The notes under the pieces: model-generated
The model's database searches: none
What the model saw: the letters and a program-made list of their open reading frames with translations, nothing else
What the model was told of the DNA's origin: nothing
Origin: Halictus rubicundus
Lineage: Eukaryota > Arthropoda > Insecta > Hymenoptera > Halictidae
Direction: 5' to 3'
DNA length: 64,000 nucleotides
Assembly: GCF_050948215.1 (NCBI RefSeq)
Contig: NC_135157.1
Location: forward strand, 2,170,001-2,234,000
Part shown: piece after piece, positions 12,506 through 23,362 of the stretch
How positions within the stretch are numbered: the stretch's first letter is position 1
How the letters are laid out: the number at the start of each line of letters is the position of its first letter
Program-made: the position numbers and the translations under genes

Positions 12506-13919
12506 TGGTTTCTTACCAACGCGGTCGGCATTACGGATCTTTTATTCTCCGAACCTAAATTTTTATTACTCCAGACTGTAAACAAATCCGAAAAAATTCT
12601 GAGATACTAATTGATGTCTCTAATTTAATGTACAAGTTCGTCAAACGAAATACGTAATCAATTTTACAATAAAAATTGAAGGAAAAATTTAAACAAAAAG
12701 ATTTTCACCGGAACCTAAACGACCCATAATGTCGGCAGGGAGTTAAATACAAAAATGTCTTGTCAGTGAGTCTCGCTGATAAATTTCTCATATACATAAT
12801 TAGGTGTAGTTACTGTATTACGATATTTCGTATTACCTGCATTTATCCTATGCATGGTAACAGGTCTCAGGAAAAGCGTCGAATCTTTCCATAATCTTAG
12901 CGGTTTTCACACTAAGGTGAGCAAATAATGCATCCGTGTTTTCCAAGTGGCGGCGACTTGCGATAGCACGCTATACCGGCCACGTCCGAGATTAATTAAG
13001 CTACGGCTGCCATTATATCGCGGCTCGATTTCTCCTGCATCGAGGGAATTAGTCCCTGCGTTGCACACGCTGCAATCAATGTTTTTCTGTCGGCTCGCCC
13101 CCCCCCCCCCCTCTCTGTCCCTGTCTCTCTTTCGCCGCGCGTAGATTCGCCAGCGATAAACGGTGGCCTAACACGTGCATTATCGACGAGCGACGAACAA
13201 AAAGAGAGGCGCGATCCAGACGATTTCGCCTAGCGTCGCTAATAATACTAATCGGTGGTGTTGCCTTGTGGCACAAGGTGCTCGTTTCCTCTCGAGACAC
13301 CCCGTGTATCCCGAGGACCGATTGCCCAGGATAATTTTAGCGGCAGCCATAATTACGGGGCCCCGTTTGCAGACCCGGGCTCCTCTCGCTGGCCCGCAAC
13401 CAAACTTATTATTGCCAACGCAAACAACGTCATTATCGTCTACCAGAATGGAACTTTCAGAAAGAATATTTATTGATACGTACGACCGCGTCTCGGGTTA
13501 CGTCCACCGTCGCTCTGTCTTTTTGTAGATTCTTGTCTGACTAATTTGGAGCCTACATGCTGCGTACTCTGTTCGCCCGAGACACAGAGAAACTACCGCA
13601 CGGACTCTAACTCGATTTATTCGACAGATATTTTCACTCTCATTCTGTTCTGCGAAAACAGCTTCTAGCTTTGAAACGTACCAGAATCATGATTATTTAT
13701 TATTGTTGTTAAACGTTCACGGAGATCATTTTGGTACGTTCGAGTATTGTTACGCGACCGGGTATCTTTAATGCGAGAGAAAAAAGTTCTTCGTCAATAG
13801 CAAAAACGCGGGAGTTGAATAAATGAGAATTTCTTCTGTCAACAGCTCTGATAAATTTTTCCGAAATTTTTACTGCCTTGTACTGCACTCACTCGTTGCA
13901 ATTAGACAACGAAAGCTAA
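12506..13919. other. Non-coding stretch with a poly-C tract
   Basis: A homopolymer run of C lies at about 13098-13111, followed by a CT-rich tract. Open frames at 12947-13528 overlap antisense and look like GC-rich chance frames. No gene is supported. Confidence 0.4.
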
Positions 13920-14156
13920 CACTTTGACATTGGGCATTTATATTATACTAGCTGACTAATTGTAAGTGAAAACGAGGGCGAGAAATGATGTAAGATGATA
14001 TTACGTAGACATTGAGAAAAATCATTGTAATCGCCCATATATTAATTTGCATTTGTACCCTAAACCGATGGTAGGCGTAAAACGTATTTTTACCTGTCCC
14101 GCACGCAATCAACAATTCACAAAAAATATATGTTTACGTGTCCCGACGTGAAAGTG
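13920..14156. mobile_element. Possible TTAA-type (piggyBac-like) MITE
   Basis: The left end ACACTTTGACATTGGGC follows CTAA (a mutated TTAA). The right end, reversed, reads CACTTTCACGTCGGGACA beside an intact TTAA at 14157. The terminal similarity is short and only the right target site is intact, so this is a tentative call. Confidence 0.35.
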
Positions 14157-14160
14157 TTAA

Positions 14161-15195
14161 TAGCGAGAAAGAGTTTTACAAGAGACAAGTGAAGGGAAGG
14201 AATGAGAGGATAAAGTCTCCACTAAAAAACTTAAATTTAACCTGATCCGAGATAACACGATACTGTATATAATTATTGAAAAGAAGACATTGCCTTCAAT
14301 CGAAGGTTTCAGGCGGTCTCTGCTTCTCTGCTTCTAAAACCTGTCCGCAGATGAGAAACGGTTAATCCGCAAATACGACAACGCCCGTCGACAATGGAGA
14401 TCCTGATTTGCACCGGAACGAGATTACACCTCGGAGGAACCATTAATTTCGCGGGATACATTGGAGTCAGAGTCATAAATAATACCGAGAAAGTACACGG
14501 TCGATGTGTAAAAAAGTTTCTCGAGCGGGGCAAGCCTTTTTTCGTGTTTCCACGAAAACGAAAAAGTAACTTTTGCGCCGAGTCAATATAATATCCGTCT
14601 TACATCGGACTATTACTCTCCCCGGTGTGTACTTTAGAAAACACGCAGCAGTGTGGATAAAGCATGTGTGCACGGGAAATTGAAGGATGAAGATAAACGA
14701 GAATTCTGACGCGGTGGACTATCAATATTGTGTGTATCATACGGAACACAGTGTAATCGAAGCCTTGACGGCCCGGATTCCGTGGCATAAGCGTGTCGCT
14801 CTCATTCTCGAAGTACTTCCGTATGTTCCCCGCGTTGCTCTGTGATCGAGATGCTTGATCTATAAGGTAAAAGTGAATGATCTGACCACCTGGAAATGTG
14901 AAAAGAGTTACAAGTCCCTTGTAAGAGTTCTTCTACTCTTTCGGGCACAGTTATCTTTTTGTTTACCCACAGTTAAAATCCATCGCTCTAATTTGTGAAG
15001 ATTCTTATCCATAGTGTGAGTGCACAACATTTTATTTTAAAGTATCAAATTCTGCGCAAAAATAATATTACTCCAAGTAGGGCTAAACGGTAATAATTAC
15101 TGAGATATTCTCAACCTTATATCTTTTTTCAAACATTAAAAAATTAAGTTTATTGCGGGCCACCAACGACGGCCGAAGATACGCGAGAACGTATC
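14161..15195. other. Non-coding stretch, nothing recognised
   Basis: AT-rich with only short open frames (62-74 codons) overlapping on opposite strands near 14300-14790. No splice-bounded exon, repeat family or RNA gene was recognised. Confidence 0.4.
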
Positions 15196-15300
15196 ACAGC
15201 AAAGGTTTGATCTAAGCAAGCGGGAACTGTACGATCTAAGCAAAGCGCTTATCCCATTCACTGCGGAGCATACCCCGCGAAGGAGCCAAGAAACTTGAGT
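15196..15300. repeat. Left-end fragment of the CAGTAAAG pogo-like family (see 48689-49086)
   Basis: AGCAAAGGTTTGATCTAAGC, then GTACGATCTAAGC and CCCATTCACTGCGGAGCA.ACCCCGCGA parallel the first 100 bases of 48689-49086 (CAGTAAAGTTTTGATCTAAG, TACACGATCTTAG, CCACTGGGGGTATATCCCGC). The copy is truncated and diverged. Confidence 0.55.
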
Positions 15301-17019
15301 TGAAATACGGCCTTCATGGGAGGTGAAAATATAAAAGTGTTTTTAGTAGAAACAGATAAATATAATATGTACTACAAAAATGCATTCTAAATTGGCAAGA
15401 AAATATTCGCTTAGAAACGGAACGTGGAATTAACGCTCGATACATTGCTTCGAGAGACTTGAACTTTGCTATTATTTATTTAAAAAATGCGATGAGATAT
15501 AAGTTTGTGTCCTGTTACATCTACCTCAATCAAGCGTATTAGTTTACGAAAAGATGTAATTTCTAACCTATTTCAGGACACGAAAATCTTTTTCATTAAT
15601 TCCATCTGTTTTATGGAAACGGCCCAGGGTGCGATAACGCGTCGCCGCGCCGCGTCGAGTTTTCACCTTATACATTCCAGCGGGCAGTCTTCGATCCCGG
15701 ACAGAGATTAATTCTCGCGCGGCAGGCGAATGATCCGGGCCGCGTGTAAACGTAATTGATACAAAATCGAGTCGCGCCGCTAGTTCCCTCGGGGTTGCGG
15801 GGCGGTGGGGAGGGGGCAGGGTCTCGACCACCTTTCTCTTTAATTATATTTAATAGTGGCGCAGCCGTGTATCGGCGGGAAAAGTCGTGCGGCAAGTACA
15901 CTCGATCCGGGAGGGCCGCGACGAAAAATGTCTCGATCTTTTTTTCGCGATAAGTCCTGGCCGGTCCAATTTCCGAGAGCTCGACCGGACCGCAAGAGCG
16001 TCCACTTTTTTCGTCCTCGTTCGTCCCTCGGTGCTCGTCGTCGTCCCGGCGGCTGAACGATAATTTCGGCAGACACGTAGTTAGGGGATAAGAACAGAGG
16101 GATTCTGGGTTAAGGATCCCAGACATGGTTTAACGAGGCCTACGGTAACAAGACGGAACACGGGAACTTCCTCCCCCCTCTCTCTCTCTCTCTCACTTTC
16201 TTTCTCTCTTTCTCTCTCTGTCGTTGCTAGAGCGAGGCAACGATACCGAGACACCCCGGGCGCTTTTTCAACATGTTAATTGTATATTTGAGGCGAGGCG
16301 ATAAACAAGGCAGCGTCGGTAGCTCGCTGCCGTGGAGTCTTCATTACAGCTGGTAATATATAACCGCGGGCCCTGAGGGTTCTCTCTTTCCCGATGCTCT
16401 AGAAGAAGTTATGAAGTCCGATATATACCCGGTGACCGCACTGACGGAGCGCCTCTCCCATTCCCAGCGCTGCTTGGTCAGCGAGATTACATTTTAGGTG
16501 AAGGAGATGCCACCGATTAAGAGAGCAATCGATCGTTGAACGAATCACGCTCCACCATTTTAATATACACGATATTAAGGTCGAGACGGAATTAATCTAA
16601 GTAAGGCCGAGGGAGCTGCGCGCGAGTACGCAATCTCGCCGGGATCGGACACTTTTTCCCGAGTTCAGCGAGTCGTCTAATCGCAGTCATGCATCTCTCG
16701 GTGGTCGTCGTGGCTCGCGGCCTGTTCTGGATATAGGGGCTCGAACCTAAGAAAAAGAAAGAGGAGCAGCACGCGTGATCTCGGGTGCACCGTGAAGAAA
16801 GCGGCTCGTGACGCGTACACGTACACACCGGCAATCGATTGGCCTTCGGGGGACTGTGGCGGAGGTGCGAACCGGTTCCTCTTCGAGAGGCGGCTCGATT
16901 TTCGTCGTGGAATTCGGAGACCAAGTCGGGTTCACTGCTGCAACCCCTCCGTGGACACCAGGGTGGACTTCGGCTGCACCCAATGAACATATTCTTGCGA
17001 GATTTTGTTCACGCCGCTC
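15301..17019. other. GC-rich stretch with a CT microsatellite, no supported gene
   Basis: CpG-dense sequence at 15600-16060 and 16590-17060 opens frames on both strands that are mirror images of one another, so none is convincing. A CT-rich microsatellite occupies about 16171-16219. Confidence 0.4.
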
Positions 17020-17375
17020 CACAGTGCGTTGGAAAGCCCGTTGTCTGGACAAAATTCCATTGTACGAAAATTAAAGGTGATACGAATAAATGTTCCAGGT
17101 GAAAGTTGTGGGATATAGAAGAGAGTACACGATGATTTTATTTGTTTGATATTGCAGTAACCTTGAAAAGCTCTGTAGAGATTTTAATTGAAATTTTAAG
17201 TGGAAATCTATATTTTTGATTACGTACTCTTGAAGGCGACACCAAGACCTTTTCAAAACACTAGAATATTTGTCTTTGTGTGAACTATTATCGAGATATA
17301 AGCATCCAAAATTGATGTGCCGACATTAGCATCATGCAGTGTTCACCACAAAGTTGTTAAATTTGACTGTCCCCT
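17020..17375 (+). repeat. Copy of dispersed repeat S
   Basis: It aligns along its length with 43925-44255. Shared blocks are CAGTGCGTTG, AAAATTCCATT, CCTTGAAAAGCTCTG, TGGAAATCTATATTTT, TTCAAAACACTA, AACTATTATCG and GATATAAGC, then TTGATGTGC.GACATTAG and GCAGTGT. A deleted inverted copy is at 1507-1680. No protein is encoded; the frames within it are short and disagree between copies. Confidence 0.7.
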
Positions 17376-17443
17376 GCACTATTCTCGCCAGCCATTTAAC
17401 GTGAAATTAGTATTAATCCGCACAAGTTACAGTTGTGTTTTAA

Positions 17444-17683
17444 CCTTTAGCACTCGAATGGCGACTGTAAGGCGCCACTAAAAATTCATGTATCATTATT
17501 CAAAATATTTTTTACAGTATTCAATTTATTTGTATTTAATAAATTACTAAACATTTCAGTACTGTACGAGTAAATTGCACCATTTTCGTATGTATAACAT
17601 GAAACAATATATATAGAAGGGAAATATTCGAGGTCGGAAAAAATATTTCGTTTTGGAGTTAAAATGGCTTCGAGTGCAAAGGG
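17444..17683. mobile_element. TTAA-flanked (piggyBac-like) MITE, 240 bp
   Basis: It is flanked on both sides by TTAA (17440-17443 and 17684-17687). The left end is CCTTTAGCACTCGAATGGC and the right end, reversed, is CCCTTTGCACTCGAAGCCA, giving an inverted pair of about 19 bp. TTAA duplication and CCY ends are hallmarks of piggyBac-type elements. An 82-bp relative with nearly identical ends is at 62254-62335. Confidence 0.7.
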
Positions 17684-17687
17684 TTAA

Positions 17688-18485
17688 TGTACACATGGGC
17701 AAAATTAAATCCTAAATAAGTAAGGAATCATGATATATGTAGGTAATCGAAAACACGAACTACTTCATTTAAATTTTCAGAAACACACTCTCTCCGACGT
17801 CCAATTGATCTTCAATTTTGTGTAGATTATTTTTCCATGAAATGGAACAAGTTTAGGCGGTAACATGCTAACAATTTCATAGTCGAAAAATAAGGTTCAC
17901 ATCGCGGTTCGTTCGGCCCGGTTTCCACGGGACCTGAGGAAGAAGCGACTCTTTGTCGCGCGCGAGAGAGAGAGAGAGAGAGAGAGATAGAGAGATGGCC
18001 GGCACGCCCCCTCGGTGTCAGATTTTATTTATCGCGGCGTGGCTTTTTGTTTCACGGTAAATACCCCGAGCATTTAAGAGTAAGACGTTTCCCCGATTTA
18101 TGGTTGGCCGCCTGCTTCGAGTTCCTCTTCTTATTCCTTTCAACCTGGAGAGCACCCTTGACTCGTTCTCTCCTCGCCGACGCGCAGCGTAACCCTCCGG
18201 GGATATCCTCTCTCCCCTCTTTTCTCTCTTTCCTCCCTCGTGGACCGTCTCTCGACTCGTCGTTCGCGTTTTCGTCGAGTCGTTACGGTCTGTTACACGC
18301 CGATCCACTCGATACAATGCGCACCCCCGTCAAAAGTATTGGGACACTTACCGGGGATGAACTGAAACGCCACAATTTTTTTTGACACGTTTCATGTCGT
18401 TTGGTACACGCCCTATTCTAAACTTTCTGTTCGAGCCATTTCGAATTTTCCACGTCAATAATTTGTTCAAACAGGTCTCAATTCA
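17688..18485. other. Non-coding stretch with a GA microsatellite
   Basis: A GA run lies at about 17962-17996. The GC-rich part (18000-18330) has antisense-overlapping frames without domains. No exon is supported. Confidence 0.4.
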
Positions 18486-18612
18486 AATCACCGACACAGG
18501 TTTTAGCCGACAACATTTCATCGATTCGAGATTAGATCGACAACAATTTTTAACGATAATCACCTAACCCGACGATTATATTAACTGATAATGACATTGG
18601 CCGACAACATTA
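18486..18612. repeat. Degenerate short repeats with a CCGACAA core
   Basis: Units related to CACCGACA, GCCGACAACATT, ATCGACAACAA, CCCGACGATTA and GCCGACAACATT recur every 14-20 bases. A second cluster of the same motif is at 39605-39720. The spacing and sequence are too variable for a CRISPR or a simple satellite. Confidence 0.5.
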
Positions 18613-19366
18613 GCTACCGTATTATAATATTCATCAGCAATGGTGTACTGTCAGTCTCATTGATTTTGCACTTTCTCCTTGCTACAGCGTAGGTCGGATT
18701 TTTGATAGTGGAAAAATAATTGAGCAGATCATACATTGTCATTTACACATCTCTTATTAGTATACAAATGTATTATTATTTGTAACTAAAAATATGTTTT
18801 ATCGGTAAGATAATTGTTGTCTTATTTTTCAATGTCCACTGTTACAGTTACTGCTGTGGAGAATATAAATATTCATACCGCAATACCAAACCTACAGTTT
18901 GTACGTGACAAAGTAGAATCTTCTTTAAATGCACTGTGCGTGCGCTTTACCGCATGCTTTCTTCTGCAGCTTCGATTAATCCTAAAAGACAAAAAAAAAT
19001 GTATGCTTATCGTGTGCCCATATTTAATCCGAATGCTAAATATTCATAACAGAATGTTACAATTGCAGTTCGATCTAAAAGAAGCGAGTAACATACATAT
19101 TTAGTAAATTCTGCTTGAAATCTTTGTCCCGCGTCTGATTCGATATCATATGATGAAATGTTCAAGGATCGCGATCAATCAATAGGTAGGAGAAATATGC
19201 CCTTTGTGCATGAAAGACAATATTTTCCAGCAATTTTTTTACCATTTCCACTAAAAAACATATTCCACTAAAAATATTGATAATTCTCGATATAACTAGT
19301 TTGTCCGAAGTTCTATCATCGGATGCATTTTGTGATTACTAGACTGTGGATTTAATACATTTATAC
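18613..19366. other. Non-coding AT-rich stretch
   Basis: Only short frames occur (longest 96 codons at 18814-19104, with no domain). It lies upstream of the first coding exon and may be an intron of the same gene, given the splice acceptor at 19993. Confidence 0.35.
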
Positions 19367-19422
19367 ATTAAAAGATTAAAAGATTAAAAGATTAAAAGAC
19401 TAACAGATTAAAAGATTAAAGG
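19367..19422 (+). repeat. Tandem 8-bp repeat, seven units of ATTAAAAG
   Basis: The run consists of four perfect ATTAAAAG units, one diverged unit (ACTAACAG), one perfect unit and ATTAAAGG, for 56 bases in total. It is a minisatellite-like simple repeat about 0.6 kb upstream of the first coding exon. Confidence 0.9.
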
Positions 19423-19980
19423 AATTCAGAAATATCTATATATTATTTTTAGCTCACTAAAATTATTAAAGTACGACAGAAACTTTAATTTGACTCCTGT
19501 TTGTTGCTGACATGAATTGGGAGATTCACAAATATTCAATTTTTGCATTCAACTACCTACGAATTGAATGAAACACGCTTCGCAAAAAATGATTCATGAC
19601 AAAATAACATTTGTTCAAATTTAACTCTGCAGAGGTCGCAACTGACTCGACTGATACACGCAAAATCAATATAAGCACAATGTAAAATACAATTTATTGT
19701 AATAAAGATCAACGCTTACTACGTATACAATTGACACATTAATTGATAAAACTGAATATTAAACACATAAACAAAAAATATTCATCTGAAATATATGAAT
19801 ACAGTCTTTTGTGTTTACAGTATATTTATGTGTAAATCAAGTTAAACTGACAAAACAGCCTCTCGCTTGAAAATGAATGAAGATCATCATTGCCCGGTGG
19901 CCGCGATTACCCTATTCCCTATTCGATTTTAAACGACTTTTGTACATCTTAAATTTGAATGATTTTTAAAAAATAGCTTT

Positions 19981-19999
19981 ACGTTCGTTTCAGATTAAC
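19981..19999 (+). promoter_or_regulatory. Splice acceptor and translation start context of the PPxY gene
   Basis: A pyrimidine-rich tract ending TTCGTTTCAG at 19993 is a good 3' splice site. Six bases later the ATG sits in AAC-ATG-G, a favourable context with A at -3 and G at +4. The reading frame is open through the six bases (codons ATT AAC), so an upstream exon could either be 5' UTR or add N-terminal residues. An exon boundary here is more likely than a transcription start. Confidence 0.6.
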
Positions 20000-20815
20000 A
20001 TGGAGGCGGTGACCTCGACGGACTACGACTCGTCGAACCTGAGCAGGAACTTCAACCAGGTTGGCTTCAACACGTACAACTACTCGCAGTTCGAGGAGAA
20101 GTACAAGCCGCGTCAGGTTCTGAAATACGGTGACGAGTACCTGGAATACGGTCGAAATTCGGTGAGGCTGGGCACCGGCGAGAGGTTCGCGAGATTGTCG
20201 TCATCCAGGTACCAGGACGGTGTCGGCAAGCCTGATCACAAGTACGCGAGGAGTCACTCGCAGCCTGAGAGACAGCATCATTCGTCTCACGAGACGCGAT
20301 CCAAGTCGCAGGATTCCCGCGAATTAACCTTCTACCAGATCGATTCGCCGGTCAAGCCGGAGACCGTTCAACACGTTCATTCGAAGGCGCATCGTTCCGG
20401 TACGGAGAAGGGCCAGGGCAAAAAGGAGCTGACCTTCTACGAGATCGACGGGCCGGTCACGCAAGAGAAGACGAAAGACGGGAAGTTCGAGAACTGCAAA
20501 GAGAGAGGCGAGAAGCGGGACAAGTGTCACGCCGGCCAGGAAAAACAGAACCCGACGAAGCACGGCAAACAGAGCCATCAGGAGCAAAAGACCAACGCGG
20601 CGCCGCCGAACTACCAGCTGAACAGGTCGCAATCGGACCTGACCGAGTGCCAATTGCCCAACTATTACGGACACCAGAACAACCCTTACATCGACCCGCC
20701 CAAGTACAGACCCTTCGACAGGCCGCCGAGGTACCAGGAAACGCCACCAAAGTCCGAGCCACCGCCTAAGTACTCGGAAGTGGCCAAGAGGCAGGACGAT
20801 TCCAAACGAACTCAG
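20000..20815 (+). CDS. First recognised coding exon of a PPxY-rich low-complexity protein (residues 1-272)
   Basis: An open frame from ATG 20000 runs to a consensus donor (CAG|GTGAGT) after 20815, giving exactly 272 codons and ending in phase 0. Past the donor the frame stops at 20882, and its codon content changes from strong C/G third positions to AT-rich, which supports the splice. The product is hydrophilic, with no signal peptide or membrane segment. Residues 20-60 are Tyr-rich. The motif ELTFYQIDSPV (108-118) recurs as ELTFYEIDGPV (143-153). Lys/Glu/His-rich sequence follows, then a Pro/Tyr cluster with four PPxY motifs: PPNY 202-205, PPKY 233-236, PPRY 242-245 and PPKY 255-258. PPxY motifs bind WW domains, such as those of Nedd4-type ligases and Yorkie/YAP-type adaptors, so a cytoplasmic adaptor or substrate role is plausible but inferred. 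SRSQSDL-like Ser sites may be phosphorylated. The family is not recognised. Confidence 0.85.
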
Positions 20816-22166
20816 GTGAGTAATGGGTTTATTGGGGTTGCTGAGTTGCGTTTTGGAATTGGGGTTACTTTGGGCAGCCGTTGACACGGTTTTCGTTGAC
20901 AAGAAGTCGCTGAAACTAAGTTTGACCGATGCCGGTATTAATTGACGTACTTAATCCTTCGGCGACGACGTCTGCGCAGCGTACTCGCTCTAAAGAGTAT
21001 TTCCATTTATTACGTAATATCCAGAGGTGTACGAGAACCTGAAAATGTCGGGTCGGAACGGGTCGAGAATTTTATTCGTCTTACTCAGTTTTGTCATAAG
21101 TCTGCTAATTAGAGTCCATGAAAATCTTTTTTTTTCCAATTATGTTAATATTTTCGGATAAATTCACCACTGTTCGACGATACTGTGTGACGCCAAAACA
21201 AGGAACAGTCAACCGTCTTCTAACACGATATTCTAAAGACACGATTTCAAAATAACATAGTTCAAAAATTGCAACCAATTCGGTAGACGGCCACCCGTTC
21301 AAAACTCCGGGTGTACTAACGTAATCATAGCAAGACATTCTGCCAACTCGATTTCGATACTCCTTTTCAAAAACACGGTTTCGATATGACGCATAACACG
21401 TTCCCATGATTTGCATTATTCCTACGTTTCGTTCAATGAGTTAGCCCCCCAAGTGTGTTAGATTCGTAGTAATTTGTTGAAATCTTTTCTTCTAAAAGAA
21501 TTAAATTAACGTAAAATCAAAACGGTTTGAGGGGAATCCTTTTAATGCAGCACCAACTTGTTTGCAGTTTCACGGTTTGAGGTAAAAAAAAAAGGAATCA
21601 AATACTTTCAGTTTCTTAACATTTACTAGGGAAGTACGTAGCATTTTTCATGAAAGTTGATTTTTGTGGACATTGCACACTTTCGAATAAAAAGTTTCAT
21701 TTATCATGGAAAAATTCTTCGTAAAAACGTTTGCAGTAAAAACAGTTTTAAGCATTTCGCAAAAATCATATGTATTTCCTTGGATTATTTAAAAAGAAAG
21801 ATTGTATTAAAATTTGAAGGGAATCAAATGAAAATTGTTAGAGATTCTTACACCACTAAGTTTAAAAATCTTACTTTATGAAAACAGGCTTTAAGCTTGA
21901 TACTCTTGCTGTATGAAATGAGAAAATTTCAATTTATGTTGATTCGGGCTGGCCTAACCCCTGAACACGTTTTCGATACAACATGGAACGAATTAACCGT
22001 GTTTATTTCCTACTTTACTGGAAACCATCATTGTCACACAGACCAACCAACTTTTACCAAGACACTTTGCTTCCGAGCAGTCCGCGTGCACTGTCCCAAT
22101 GTAGCGACTCTAGGCGTACGAATCCTCGCTGATTAGCAGTTACGCGTAATGTTATCAATTTGACAG
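20816..22166 (+). other. Intron between the two coding exons (1351 bp)
   Basis: It begins GTGAGTAATG and ends TTTGACAG. Its composition is AT-rich, in contrast to both flanking exons, and stops occur in all frames. Both borders are in phase 0. Small frames inside it (for example 21105-21416 on the minus strand) have no recognisable content. Confidence 0.8.
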
Positions 22167-23362
22167 GAGGAGAGGAGCAAACGACAAGGAACCAACGGAG
22201 GAGGTGGCAGCGGTGTGGGAGGAGGAGGAGGAGTAGGAGGTGGAGGTGGAGGTGGAGGTGGAGGTGGTGGTGCAGGAGCAGGAGGAGGAGGAGGGAGCGT
22301 AGGTATCGGCAGCGTTGGTAGCGGTGGCGGTAGCGGCGGTGGTGGTAACTCCAGCAGGGGGACTGGCGGCACTCATGGCGCCGAGACGCCCTCTAATCTG
22401 GCCAGTATCACGCCAACTGCGCGAGAAGCAACACGCGGTTGTTCGTCGCGGACGCGTCTCCCGTACAAGTCGTGTGACACGCGTTCCTCCACCATCGCGA
22501 ACAACAACAACAATAATAACGTGACGAAAGAGGACCATCAGCAAGAGTCGAGCGACGATTCGGAGGTGATCTCGAGGTGTCACGTGGAACCATCCAACAA
22601 GTCGCATCATCACCCGGGCCGATCGTGCGCATTCGTTGGTGGTAGTAACGGTGGTAGTGGTGGTTGTGGTGCGGTTTCCGGGAATGTCTGCCACGGTGGT
22701 TCCGGTGTGCCGTGCGAGTCCTCGACATGTGACAAGTACAAAGGTGCCGTGGACTCTCTGCTGAAGGCCAGCGAGGCCGTGCAGGGTCGTCTGTGCGAGA
22801 GATCGATGCTGAAGATCGAGAAGCCCTCCGGCAAAGGGGTTGCTCACGGGGTCGAGGTGATCGGTAAGTGCGGGGATAGGATGAAATCGGCGCAGGAGAT
22901 CGGTTACGGTAAGCACGAGACGAACAAGTCGAAGGGACAGCAGCACGATGTCGGTCACGGGTTCAAGGTCGAGAACATCAAGTACTACGGTGAACTGAAG
23001 GGTTACGATTTCAAGTCGTACGGCACCATCGACAAACCGGCGACGACCACGGCACACGAGAAGTCCCATTCGCACGGGCCGGAGAAGAACGGCCACGAGA
23101 AGTGTCACTCGAAGAGCTCGTCGTCCGCCGCAGCCGCAGCCGCAGCCGCTGCCGCGATGCAGAGCTACGGCCTGGCCAAGGTCGCCGCTGGTGAACGTCC
23201 GCCGGAGAAGAATCTGTACGCCGACCATTATTATCACCGACCATCGCACTCGAAGCCGCAGAGCCCGTATCAAGTGTACCAGGAGACCAAGTACTCGTAC
23301 AACGTGAGCGGGGTACCCGGGACGCCGGCGCAGGCCAGCGCAGCCGCAGCTTTCTTCGCAAG
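22167..23362 (+). CDS. Second coding exon of the PPxY-rich protein (residues 273-670, continues downstream)
   Basis: After the acceptor at 22166 the frame opens with EERSKRQGTN and continues without a stop, in phase with the previous exon. It leaves at a good donor AAG|GTCAGT with two bases of an Arg/Ser codon (phase 2), so at least one more exon exists outside what I could identify. Order of features: Gly-rich run 283-332 over a GGW trinucleotide tract; Asn run 384-390; Gly/Cys-rich segment near 427-460; Lys/His/Gly-rich middle; Ala run 593-602 written with mixed GCN codons; and a Tyr/Pro/Ser-rich end (about 622-653) containing SPYQVY and ETKYSYNV. No folded domain, signal peptide or membrane helix is visible. 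Low complexity plus Tyr-rich and PPxY segments suggest a disordered scaffold or the disordered N-terminus of a larger protein. That is inference. The antisense frames over this exon mirror its codon bias and are not genes. Confidence 0.8.
22188..22345 (+). repeat. GGW/GGN trinucleotide tract encoding polyglycine
   Basis: The GGA/GGT repeat is interrupted by GTA, GCA and AGC codons. It keeps the reading frame of the exon, so length changes by threes would be tolerated. Slippage-prone tracts like this often vary between individuals. Confidence 0.85.

Noticed and set aside
18486..18612. CRISPR-like array
   Set aside because: The repeated motif is short and degenerate with irregular spacing, and the genome is clearly eukaryotic.
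22155..23273. Minus-strand 372-codon open frame opposite the second coding exon
   Set aside because: It is the antisense shadow of a GC-rich coding exon. Its Thr/Arg/Val-rich composition mirrors the sense codon bias, and it has no domain or splice sites. The same holds for 20324-20902 on the minus strand.
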